From Datisca glomerata (Eukaryota > Streptophyta > Magnoliopsida > Cucurbitales > Datiscaceae), in assembly GCA_003255025.1 (NCBI GenBank), contig QANY01008633.1, positions 124,001 to 188,000 of the forward strand: DNA of 64,000 nucleotides, given 5' to 3'. The notes beneath the pieces were generated by a model. The model was not told the DNA's origin and made no database searches. It worked only from the letters and a program-made list of their open reading frames with translations. Position 1 is the first letter of the stretch, and every line of letters begins with the position of its first letter. Both the position numbers and the translations under genes were made by a program. Below are positions 1 to 10,798 of this stretch, piece after piece.

Positions 1-1155
1 AAATAGATGTTCAATTATGATGTGAATATACACTCACTCCCGTCGACTCTCGCCGTCCAGATTTCTTCCATTGAGCTTCCTCCGGTTTAGCCTCACTATT
101 CAGCTGTGTTGTTCTCATTGCTGAAAATGTAAGTTTAGGGTTTCTTTAGCATTTTTCTTCCGTTTTCAAATTATTAAAGAAAAAATCAGAGTATTAGCAT
201 TTCATTCGTGATTAGGTTGTGAATAGAATAGGAAAAACCAGAAAATTAGAATATGATTATGTTGATTGTGTGAGTTAGAATGTGATTATAAGCTAGTAAA
301 AAATTAGAAGGCTTTACAGACGTACACCCAAAGTTTATAGCTCAACAATATAGCTCAACAATATTTTGCACCTCGAGTTTTTAATAATTACACTAAAAAC
401 TGTCATATTTAGAAAAGTGTTTCAGGTTACTCCATTTGTTCACTTTTGTTAGTGTTTTTTAATGGAAAATCGTTTACATGCACACATTACGTAATTTTTT
501 AAGGGAAAACATGTATTTAAACTGCATATTTCTTCTTTAAACTCTAATTAAAAAACGATTCTCTCTTTTCGTTCTCTCTCTAAGCAACTAAAAACCCGAG
601 CAAACATCAAATAAATCAATGAGACAAAATTCAAAATGCTACAATAGCTCCAAATTAATCAAGTTAACACATTGATAGTGGTTGGGTTATCCCTCCAGGT
701 GGAGGAAGATTGGGCTCTAGCCCCCCAGTTGGGCTTAGTTAGTTTAAGTAGTAATCTTAATAAATAGCTAATTTTTAAAAAAATCATAAAAAATATCACA
801 AATATCAAAAACATCAAAAATAGCATCTACACACTATTTTTAAGAAAACACTCCCACGTCGAGAGGGAGTCTGACGCGCACGCCCACCACTGCTCAGATT
901 TCGCCAGTTCATATAATATCTACAATATAAATAGTATATACTTATGTAATCTTTACAGTATATTTTATGTATATAGTAAATATTATATAAATTTTTTGGA
1001 CATAAATACAAAATTTCACTGGCGCACGTGATAGATGATTTTTGGCGTGAATGTTTTGTTTTTTTTTTCAAATTTGGGTGACCATATTTTATTTATGTTT
1101 CATCTTTGGCCACTTTTTATTTGTAATCTTAAAAATGGCTTATTCTTGATGATCA
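1..1155. other. Unassigned AT-rich stretch with a possible orphan first exon
   Basis: Most of this stretch has no coding signal; the minus-strand ORF at 814-1071 is low-complexity and has no recognisable domain. The first ~128 bases are CT-rich and end in a good plant donor (GTAAGTTTAGGG just after CTGAAAAT near 128), the look of a 5' UTR exon in which the start codon could be split by the intron (AT|G). No continuation exon is seen downstream, so this may be a gene running in from the left, or a fragment cut off by the repeats that follow. Around 690-705 lies a short hairpin (CCTCCA..TGGAGG) in a context resembling one near 4375-4390. Confidence 0.3.
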
Positions 1156-2685
1156 CCCTTAGTTTAAGGCATAAGAATTGCTAGCTACCCATTCTCCTAA
1201 TCTTATCTATATATATAAAGTTGAATTGCTAGCTGCCCATTTTTCTAATCTTATATACATATATAAAATTGGGTATGTGAAAATCTTTAATATTATCATG
1301 TGTCAATCTTTATTAGCTCTAATTGTGCCATGTGTCATAGTATATTTAATAAATTTATATTAAATATGTTAATGCATTAAATATGTAAAAAGTGTAATTA
1401 CAATTAATGCATAATTGGTGGATTTTTCTTTGCAACAAATAATTTGATAAGAATTTTGTACACTAAAGATGAAAATATTTATATCAAATTCGGTTATTCA
1501 TTTACATTTACAAACATGTTAAAACATCGATCCAAATTTTTATCTTATTTTTGTTTATTCACATACATTTAATTTTTTGTATATTGAATATATAATTTGT
1601 ATTCTATAGGTATATAATTATATTGAATATATAATTTGTTGTTATTTTAAAATGTGATATTTTGTATTTTATATTTCCTTTTCTTTTTCTTTAACTTATC
1701 GATGCTTAAAAATTATGAAACTTTACATTTCCGCGATATAATCTTCCGTTTAATGTATTTAATATAATTTTCAATCTATAAAGATATGTTAATATTTTAA
1801 CTTATCATAGAGATTAACTAAGAATTATATTATGTAGTCACAAATATTTAAAGACCGTGCATGGTACAGTACGGACATGCAAATATTCAAAAATTATGCG
1901 AGTCCATAAATTTATGTATTTTTATATTTTTTTTGAGATTATGTGTATAATCTATGTGAAATTCAAGAAAAAATATTGATGATCCAGACTTTTCTTATGG
2001 TTTTAAACATTATTGTTAATCAAATGTATTTTATATTTTTATACTTCTCACTAATGATCGTAATCTCATGTAAAGTACGGGCATATAACTAGTTGATTAG
2101 AAATTTTGGTGAGTATGTGCGGCACGCTAAAATCAAGTGATCTTTTTTTTTTTTCATATAAAGCCGCAACATTTAGGTTCTGAAGAATGAGTGAGCCGCC
2201 TACAAAATTCTAGGTCATTATTTGAGCAAGCCAGCTAGCACACTCTTAGCCGAAGAAATTGTAAGATGCAATTTTGAGATACCTGCAACTGTCCACTAAC
2301 AAAGAAAAAGGGAAACTGCCCACGGAGGGAAAGCCAATTTTGAGAGTTCCTAATTTGACGATCGTTATTTTATATTATTGTGTATTTATTTTTAGTGACG
2401 AGGGATATTAATTTTATGATTGGTGTAAGTCTCTAGTTATATTTAAAGAAGAATTTTGTGTAACTCATTAATTAATAATCGAATATATTATTTAGAGTTT
2501 GTCATTTGATTTTTCTCGTCACTCTGAAAGGGTATTTCACGATGAATCTAGTACCCTATTTTTTTCTTTTTCTGATAATTTGATTTATTATCTATGCTTG
2601 GTAATTTATTCTAATATTAATAATTGGTTATCGACTACGTAATATTGAACTATAGTAAATAGGGATTAAGGATAAAATTCTAACA
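1156..2685 (+). repeat. Copia 5' LTR, split by a Helitron-like insertion
   Basis: The sequence at 1156-1200 plus 2093-2685 aligns with 45113-45755 (same order, many matching blocks such as CATATAAAGCCG, TGAGCCGCCTA and the shared terminus TAGGA.TAAAATT). It ends in ...AACA and is followed at once by a primer-binding-site-like GTATCAGAG, so it is read as the 5' LTR of a Ty1/copia element. An 892-bp segment interrupts it. The 5' terminus is not resolved: I see no clean TG start, only that similarity with the 45 kb copy begins near TTAGTTTAAG. Confidence 0.7.
1201..2092 (+). mobile_element. Non-autonomous Helitron-like insertion
   Basis: The LTR copy at 45 kb reads ...CCTAATTGATTAG..., whereas here CCTAA (to 1200) is followed by 892 extra bases before TTGATTAG resumes at 2093. 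The extra segment starts with TC (TCTTATCTATATATATAAAG) and ends with CTAG (CGGGCATATAACTAG), and it sits between A and T without target duplication, the textbook Helitron insertion signature. A perfect 3' hairpin is not visible; the bases before CTAG only weakly resemble the usual GC stem. No Rep/helicase coding is present, so it would be non-autonomous. Confidence 0.65.
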
Positions 2686-2686
2686 A

Positions 2687-2700
2687 GGTGTATCAGAGTT
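2687..2700 (+). other. Primer binding site of the copia element
   Basis: GGTGTATCAGAGTT follows the LTR end by one to two bases and resembles the plant copia PBS TGGTATCAGAGC, complementary to initiator tRNA-Met. It has one extra base, consistent with an old copy. Confidence 0.6.
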
Positions 2701-4340
2701 TGGTTGGCATGATTAGCAGTTTAGGATAGTCATAGAGGTTAATACAAGTAGAATGATTAGCCTAAATGGGACGGATTGACAATTGTGGAAAGGAAAAATG
2801 AAAGATATTCTTTACTGTAAAAAGTTTCATACTCTGATTAAAGGTGATACTGCCAAGTCTTTGGTTAGACTCGTCAGTGGGTGGAGGATAATGTCTAGTG
2901 AGTGAAACCTCTACACACTATATGAGAGCAAAATAGTTGGGAACAAAACTTTTCTGATATGAAAGTTTGTTAGATTAAAACAAAGAGGATGCCTCAATGA
3001 GCACTTGTATCATTGAATGAGATTTAAAGGATTGTCAATCAACTTGCTTCAATGAAAATGGTCCTTCTTGACGAGCATATTTGAGAAACATTATAGCATC
3101 ATTGAGTAATTCATCTCCTGATGGTCAGGTCTCTATTAGTTTGGTTAAAAATAGTTTGTTGAATGACAAAACAAGAAGGAAATCATTGGGTTCTTCAGTC
3201 AGACAATCAAATGATTTTGTTATAAAAATTAGGGGAGAAGTCAGAGAGAATTTGACAGGCAAGGGATTCAATTTTTTTACTATAAGAAAATGAGACATGA
3301 GAAATTTAAGTGCCGAACGTTATACAGAGAGTAACAGAAGAACAATGGTGATAAGAGGAATGATACAATGAAGACAATTGCAACCACCAGTCAAGACGTG
3401 TTTGTTATCTCACAAGAGAAACTAGTGATGGTACATGCCTAGACACATATTGGGTAGTAGACAACGTTGTCGCTATACAGGTTGTATTCAAAAAGGATAT
3501 ATTCTCATCTTACATATCAGGAGTTTTTGGTGTTGTGAAATGAGGAATGATGGTACCTCTATGGATTGAAGATGTGTGTCTAGAGAAGGATATTGGGTGC
3601 AATCTAGTACTCAAGAATGTAAAACATGTTTTGGGGATCCGACTGAATTTGATTTCTATAGGTGAACTCGATGATAATGGCTACCACAATTACTTTGGTT
3701 AAGGTAAATAGAAGCTTACCAAAGGGTCGATGGTAGTAGCTAGAGGAAAGAAAAGCCTATGCTCTATGTGACATCTACAAAGCTCAAGAAGGATTCATAG
3801 AAAGTAGTGAAGAAGAATACCACTGGTGAATTACCCTACAAGAAATGATGCGATCCAGCTAGGAAGAAAATTATTAGAGGTTGAGACGTGTAATTCTTTG
3901 ATGAGCAAATTATTGTAAGTTTGGCAATAGTTGAAAAGCCTCAGCCTGGTGAGATTGAGTAAAATCAGTTCTACGTCTCTAGGGAAAGATGATGATAGTG
4001 ACACTTGATGGTGATCGTGCTGATCAATATGTTATTGTTAAGCTAACTTTAGTGCCATTAGTTGATGTGATTATCTAGCTACAAAGATTTTAGAAGAGAA
4101 CGACAATCCTCTACTGGATGACTTAAGGTGAGAAAGTAATTTCTACTAATGGGGTAGATCCAGCAAATTTCGAAGGGGTTGAAACAGATAGATACCGAGA
4201 AAAGTAGGCAAGGGCCATGAAAAAAAGGATGAAAGCTTTATATGAGCACCACACTGGAAATTTGGTAAAATTGTTAACGAGAATCTCACTTAAGAAAAAA
4301 CATGAAGCAGTCCGAAAGACAACGAGTAAATGGATTCCTC
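2701..4340 (+). pseudogene. Degenerate copia gag-pol (gag, protease and reverse transcriptase remnants)
   Basis: Read across frames, this stretch shows a gag C-terminus (around 3081-3293), then a protease-like block around 3440-3760 with the plant copia pattern (...LVLKNVKHVLGIRLNLIS... and KLTKGSMVVARGKKS). Next comes the join toward reverse transcriptase (VVFFDEQ-like, 3880-3960), and near 4217-4310 the RT start (MKALYEHHTGNLVKL). Stops and frameshifts are frequent. Most of integrase and nearly all of RT and RNase H are missing, so the element is internally deleted. It resembles the Tnt1-like group of Ty1/copia elements by these motifs only. No 3' LTR is found adjacent; the related LTR at 45 kb lies far away. 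Confidence 0.7.
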
Positions 4341-4797
4341 CACATTGTCGAGAGGGGAAGTTTGTTGGGTCACCCCTCCACGCGGAGGAAGTCATGTGTG
4401 AACAAGCCCAATTGAGCTCAATTAGTTGGCTCAGTTAGGAAACTAGCCCATTATACAAAAATAAAGGAGAGACTAGCCCAATATTTATCAATTTGCACGA
4501 ATGGCAGAATCATATATTGGTCCGATAACGAACTCTAAAAAATTTAATGATCTGACGAATTTACCCTTACTAACAAAAAGAAGGCCAAAACCATTCCACG
4601 ACCTTCGCTGCCAAATTTCTCGAAGAAACACAAACCCTAACCCTCAGCTCCCACATGGCGTGACTAACCCTATCTCCTTCACAACCATTGCCAGCGGAGA
4701 AAGCAAAGAAAAAGACTAAATCAAAGCATCGAAAAATCTCCATCGCCAATTTCCATTGAATCAGAGCATCGCGAAGCTACATCTAAGCATCAAAACT
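4341..4797. other. Junction sequence; possible true left end of MULE copy A
   Basis: This stretch is not shared with MULE copy B. It contains a CCTCC-ACGC-GGAGG hairpin near 4375-4390 and, around 4490-4512, TTTGCACGAATGGCAGAA. The latter resembles TTTGCACAGATGGTCGAAA on the minus strand near 45040-45058, at the far end of copy B. If these are the terminal inverted repeats of the MULE, copy A keeps its left end here and copy B has lost it. The ORF at 4501-4719 shows no domain and is not called. Confidence 0.3.
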
Positions 4798-6398
4798 GTC
4801 AGAAAAATTATGATTGTAAGCAAAACTTTCAGTTTTAGTTTTAGTATATAATGGTATATTTCCTAGTTTTATTACTCGTTGTATATTCTTCTACGACAGT
4901 CAACATTCTAATCGTGAATCTAACGCTTGATTGTAGGTATATCATTCCATCGAGACAATCTCTCTGACTCACGGTAAATTTCTTTCTATTCGATTGAGTA
5001 CTGATTTTCTTTAGTTTGTTACTCATGTAAACTCAAATTCGTTACTAATTTTCTTTGATAAATTTATGAAACAGAGGTTCAAACTCAAATCCATCGCGAC
5101 CCTTTCTGGTAATCACGGTATATTACATTATATATGCATGATTATTGATTTTCATTTTGTTCTACATTTTGTTATATAAGTTCATTATAGTATATTTAGT
5201 TACTAATTTAAACTGAAGTTCATTACAGGTCTGCGTTACTGATTTTATAAAACAGAGGTTTAAATTGTTGGTCATTTCAAATTTCCTGAAATTATTGATT
5301 AAAATGAGTTCAGTATGAGATTTATGATGTTCATTACACAATATTTATTGAAGTTCATTTACTGATTTATTGTTGTTGGTATATTATGACGTTTGGTACA
5401 CTAAAATTTATAAAGATTCATGAGATTGACAGTAACAAAACAACAAATAATATATATTTTATGCCTTAAGTATATAACCATACATATACTAATTGCAACT
5501 TCAATGTACAATGATTACCTATTGTCCATTGTGTAAACTTGCATTAGTGAATCTTAAAATGTGCACACTAACATGTGAAGTATTATGCTGGAGTTGTGTG
5601 ATTGCAATGACAGAATAACAAGTGCCTGTAGTATATAGACATATATTTAATAAGTGTGTCTTAATGTACCATACTGCTATATTGTTCATTGTGTTAACAT
5701 GCTTATATGTTTATGAAAATTTTGGCAGAAATACAATGAGGGACAAAAAAATAGCAAAAAATAGTAAAAAATTATGATAAAAATAGAGGGAACCAAATTG
5801 ACAAAGGAAAATCGGTTACTGAATCAGAGGTAAATATGTACACTGAACACTGATTTCTGCAAATATAATAATTGTCATTGAAATCAGATTTTTATATATA
5901 ATAACTGAATGTAAATTTTTTTATTTATTAGGACCAACCAAGGAGAAGCAACAGATTACAATCGACTAGGACTTCTACTATGCTGAGCAAAAGAAGACAG
6001 GAACAAAAAAGAAAGCTACAACAAATAGAATAGAGTGAATCAAATGAGGTTCAAAACACTTAAACCAATGAAAGCCCCCAACATCCAAATTCTATCAGAT
6101 CTAATCATAATGACAGGAGCTGAAAATGAGGTAAAAAATTAAAATAGTAATCTAAAATATACATATGGTAATTCGGTATATACTATTGTTATGTTTAATG
6201 TAAACATTCCTGTTATTTACTATTTTGCAGGACTATCCAGTATTTGTACCCCTTAAACTATGGAAGGCCAACAAGAAAATAAACATTTACAACAAGCTAG
6301 AATACTTGACTCAACTAAGATGTTGGTTGACACCTGAAGATAGGCTATTTAGGAAAACGTGTTTAGGTAACATTTTGAACATTAAACTAGCTAAAATC

Positions 6399-8912
6399 TG
6401 TAACGCCCCGATTCTCGAGGGTTAAACATGCTTGAAATTTTAAAATTTTAAAATTCTCCAATTCAATTAAAACCCTAATTTAAGAAAATCCCCAAATTGA
6501 AAATCCTAATTTTGCCCTAATTTTAACCTAAAATAGCGGAAGCATAAAAATTATTTTAAAATAATATTAACTCATTAAACTGAAATAAATGATTTATTAA
6601 ATTGTAATAAAGTGAAGCACGAAAATTCATATGACATGAAAGATTAAACATGAATATTTATAAATATCTGAAATAATAATTTAACTTAGAAATCATAGTC
6701 ATGCTTGCTATGACAGTCCCTCACTCCTACTGCTCACCATCATCTGCAACACAATCATCTATGGGGGGTGAGTATTAAAAATACTCAGTAAGTAAATTCA
6801 CATACTAATGACTTTTACATGACATAAATGTAAACATATAACTCATGCAAATTTATTTCACACGTTCACAGGTTACATAAAATATTTGTAACAACACATC
6901 GATTTCATGATTAACATATAACTTGAACTTGTACTTATACATGCCAATACTTATACTTGCTTGATCATAACCCTACTAGACATAGCCCTCAATTAACAAC
7001 CTAACCAGAAATGTTTCACAACTTGAACTTGTAACATGAACGTGAACATGACAGATTGGGTGTCCTGAAACTCGATGTCAGCTAAGGTTGTCTGAACCTC
7101 GAGGATGCTAACATGAACATGATGACACCCAACTGTATAACTTTATAACATGACGTGAACAATCTGGTTACTTGATAACCAAGAGACATGACTAAGTCTA
7201 CTTCTTGTTTACTTTTCACTTTTTACTTGAATTAATATTCATGTCTCACTTTATCACATATACATGAGTAAACGTATAACTTGTTCATGAACATAAATAG
7301 TATAACTAATACATGTATAACTTAAAATATAATCATACATAACATGATAAATAATTTCATCATAATATGGAAAATAAATAAAACACTTGATCATAAGATT
7401 GAACATAAAGAAATAATAAAATAATTTCACATTATATATATATTCTACACTTATAGCACATGAACCGAATTATTATGTAAATCCACTTACCTAGATTCGC
7501 TACGAATTATATTCAGCAAGTAATAACCTGAAATCCAAGGATCCCAGATCACAACAAATTCATATAATATCTACAATTAATTAAATAACTAAGCGAGGTT
7601 GGGAACATGTGAAAACCACATTGGGTGAAAATTATGAAATGGTTTAAACTGGTTCAACAAGGTTCGGGTGGTCTGAATTGGTTCGGTTCTGCTATTTTGG
7701 GCCGGTTCGGTCTGGTCGAGTTGGACTGGTCTAGTCTGACCGAGTCAATTCAGTCCGGTCTATTCTGACTGAACCGATTCGGCCTTTTCTGGTCTGAATG
7801 AACCAGTTCGGTTCAGGTGAACCGGTTCAAAAGAAGGGGGTAACAGAAAAGGGAAATAAAGAAGAGGGAGAGAGTGAGAGAGAGACATAAATGGGGGGAC
7901 GAAGGAGAGAGAGAAACAGAACAGAGAGGGGGGGGGGAGACGAAGAAGACGGAGAGAGATAGAACAAAGAGGGGGAGGGAGACGAGGAAGAGGGAGAGAG
8001 ATAGAACAGAGAGGGGGAGGGAGAGAAAGACAAAACATAGAGGGGGAGACAAAGGAGAGAGAGATAGAGAGAGAGAGAGACAGAACAGAGAGGGGGGGAC
8101 GAAGGGGAGAGAGAGACAGAACAGAGATGGGGGGACGAAGGGGAGAGAGAGACAGAATAGAGATGGGGAAGGAGGCGAAGAAGAGGGAGATAGAGAGAGA
8201 CAGAACAAAGAGGGGGGGGAGAGAGACATAACAGAGAGGGGAAGATGAAGGAGAGAGAGACAGAACAGAGAGGGGGAGAGAGAGAGAGATAAAACAGAGA
8301 GGGGGAAAGACAGAGAGAGACAGAACATAGAGAAAAGAAAGGAGAACATGAAAATTATCCAATTGTAGCTTGCAGGCGGTGATACGATGACGATGCCAAA
8401 AGAATGTAAATTGCTGGAAATGAAGAACCAAAATTTTATTGAGAGAGAGAAAGAAGAGGAAACGGGAAAGAAAATAAGAGAAAGAAAATAAAGGATACAA
8501 GAAATTGCTTACAAAGATCAAAGTTAGAGGGTTGCCCAAGTTGAAATGAAGAAGAATGTGAAGAACAGAGAGGCTTTGATGGGGAAGAAAAACTGTAAAA
8601 TAGAGAGAAAAGCAGTTGCAAGGGAGGATTCATGAAGAAGAAAGTGGAGAACATGAGGGATTTAAAGAGCATTAGATTAGATGAGAGTTACACACTAAGG
8701 AAACGGTTATGTTTTCCTGAAAAAATGGAGGAAAGAGGGGGAGTTACATGAGTGAGCTAGAGATAAAAGCAAGGAGGGATTTGGGGAAGATGAAGGAGAG
8801 AGAACACGTGTGAGGAAAACAAATTGGGTTGGATTAATGTGTATGTGAGTGCATATGTGTGAGTGAGGGTTTGAATTACAAAAATAACCTTTATAAACTA
8901 CATGGGTATTAT
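6399..8912 (-). repeat. Solo-LTR-like insertion in the DUF1985 exon (copy A)
   Basis: The exon sequence CTAAAATC is followed by 2,514 bases beginning TGTAACGCCCCGATTC; AAATC is then repeated (8913-8917) and the exon resumes in frame (AKI|PPQLLLHLARR). Read on the minus strand the insert starts ATAATACCC and ends GGGGCGTTACA, close to the TGTAATACCC...GGGCGTTACA termini common in plant gypsy LTRs. There are no gag-pol domains, so a solo LTR of about 2.5 kb is the simplest reading; a non-autonomous element is the alternative. The 5-bp duplication fits LTR-retrotransposon integration. A related 5' portion occurs at 60293-60560. Confidence 0.7.
7845..8345 (+). repeat. Purine-rich GA minisatellite within the LTR (copy A)
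   Basis: About 500 bases are almost only A and G on the plus strand, built from degenerate units of the type GAGAGAGACAGAACAGAGAGGGGG with GACGAAG variants. It is preceded (7630-7830) by a region of repeated GGTTCGG/GGTCTG motifs. The long ORFs on both strands here (Leu/Ser/Pro-rich on minus, Arg/Glu/Gly-rich on plus) are by-products of the repeat and have no domain. Copy B has the same tract at 37850-38240 with a different unit number. Confidence 0.85.
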
Positions 8913-9589
8913 AAATCCCTCCTCAGTTGTTACTTCATTTAGCTAGGAGACAGTGTTTTAGTAACAATAATGATGAGTTGTGTTTCAATAGTGAGGGGAA
9001 TGTTATTAGATTTGGACTTAAGGAGTTTGCATTGATAACTGGTTTGAATTGTGGACCTTATCCATCAATCAACAAAGAGTCATTACTCGAGGGTAGTTTA
9101 TTAGATGAAGCCTTTCTAAACATAAAATCAATGTCTAGGGAGAGCCTTGTGTGCTCTTTTAATGCGTTTAGGTATGTAAATCATGACCTGAAAATAAAAT
9201 TGGCAAAATTTATTTGTTTGGAGAACTTTATTCTTCCAAAATAATTGACAACAAGCATTGATCTGGACCATATAAAGATGGTCGATATAGATGAAGTTTT
9301 CGAGTCTTATCTATGGGGAAGATTATCATATGATCTGACCCTTGGATTCATTAATAGTGTGTTGAACAACCCTTCAGCGAAGAGTCTTGGATTTGGTGGC
9401 ATCCCCTTAGCCTTAATAGTGTGGGCTGAAGAAGTCATCCTAACCCTGACTGATGCACAAAACAACATTGCACAGCAAGCGGTGGATGGAATCCCAAGGA
9501 TGTGCAACTGGAGGAGTGGTGAAAGACCTAGATGAAATGATATACAGTTGAAGGGTTTTTTACTCCAAAGAGGTAAATGTTTTTTCATT

Positions 9590-10798
9590 ACACAACGTAT
9601 ATCATCAGTAATATATATATGTTTACTCTCAGCATATATTTAGTCATATAGGTAGTATATTAATGTTTCATGTATTCCATAAATTATAAGTAGTAGTATA
9701 TTTATGATGACTCTCAATATATAGTCAATGATTGTTAATGTTTAATTGAGCACATAAATTATATCTGCAGTGGTATATTGTTATTTACTCTCAGTATACA
9801 ATCATTTATTTTTTGGAAGTATATTAATGTTTAATGTATTCCATAAATTATATTGGTAGTAGTATATTTATGATTACTCTCTATATATAGTCAGTGATTG
9901 TTTGGTAGCATATTAATGTTTATTCTAGCACATAAATTATATATGTAATAGTATAATGATGATTACTATTAGTATACAGTCAATGGTTGTTAAGTTTTTA
10001 TAGTTAATGTTGAGGTTGGAGGTAACGACAACATTAATGATGAGGTTGGAGGTAACGACAACATTAACGATATAAAAACTTTAGTAGGATTAGTTGTTGA
10101 TGAATATAAATAGGTAGGAAGAGATGATAGTCTGACATATTTCTTTCCTGATTTTGAAAGATTTTGATGGAGCTTGAATGAAAACAGTTGAAAAATGAAA
10201 ATTTTTCTTTGATATAGATTGTTTTATTAATGTTTATACAGGTGAGAAAAAGATATTATACTATGGGTATATAACAAATACCCATAGTATTTAGTTATCT
10301 TAACCTGTTTGAATCATGACATAAGTTCTTGTTGAAAATCAATATTTGAATGTTAAAACCAAGTGAAAATAATGAAAAATTACCTTGATATGGACTGTTT
10401 TAATGAAGTATATACATGTAAGTAAATAATAATACACTATGAGTACATAATCACCATTCATAGTATTTCACTTATCCTAACATGTTCGTATCAATAGATA
10501 AGATCTATTGTATATGTTAGTAAATACTAGTCAAAACAAGCAAAAAAGATATTCAACAATATTACATTAATGACTACAACATGAAAGAATTATATGATTC
10601 ATAAAATAATATACTATAATTATATCACTATATAGTATGAGTGTTTATGAGTATGTAAACACTATCCAAAGTATTCACTTGGCCATTGACATGTTCGAGT
10701 TAAAATTGAAAAAATATATAAAAAATAAACATCATACTAAGGATAAAATCCATATTCTAAAATCAAAGTATCCAAAAAATAAAATAAAAACCATCCAA
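9590..10798. other. MULE A intergenic part with repeated TAGTATATT motifs
   Basis: After the DUF1985 exon the sequence consists of AT-rich degenerate repeats (unit of the kind TTACTCTCAGTATATAGTCAATGATTGTT...CATAAATTATA...GTAGTATATTTATGA), the same as 39470-39880 in copy B. Then comes a rearranged stretch at 9999-10083, followed by sequence without coding signal up to the transposase C-terminus. Confidence 0.5.
9991..10083. repeat. Deletion scar with templated filler in MULE A
   Basis: Where copy B has about 1.2 kb (39885-41130), copy A has two tandem 30-bp units (10011-10040 and 10041-10070), both matching copy B 40412-40441 (start TGAGGTTGGAGG). They are flanked by an inverted repeat: AAGTTTTTATAGTTAATGTT on the left and AACATTAACGATATAAAAACTT, its near-complement, on the right. 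The structure looks like break repair that copied a short template twice. Confidence 0.7.

Larger units (their letters stand above)
5729..9590 (+). pseudogene. DUF1985-type gene captured by MULE copy A, disrupted
   Basis: Exons inferred from AG/GT borders and the match to copy B are 5729-5829 (ATG at 5736), 5932-6130, then 6231-6398 continuing at 8918-9588 after an inserted LTR. The third exon encodes DYPVFVPLKLWKANKKIN and, beyond the insertion, the DUF1985 signature: FGLKEFALITGLNCG, then YLWGRLSYDLTLGF. In plants DUF1985 often precedes a ULP1-type cysteine protease domain in MULE-borne genes. I see no His/Asp/Cys catalytic block here, so no protease activity is claimed. Defects are two stops in the second exon, a 29-base deletion relative to copy B, the LTR insertion, a stop and frame shift near 9241, and another stop near 9535. 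Small possible upstream exons lie at 4937-5150 (pieces ending in CACGG just before GTAAAT or GTATAT). Confidence 0.7.

Noticed and set aside
814..1071. 85-aa minus-strand ORF
   Set aside because: AT-rich, Tyr/Ile-biased composition with no domain, start context or neighbours.
7760..8539. Long Leu/Ser/Pro-rich ORF on minus and Arg/Glu-rich ORF on plus (also 37611-38403 in copy B)
   Set aside because: Pure by-products of the GA-rich minisatellite: several frames are open at once, no domain is present, and they lie inside an LTR.
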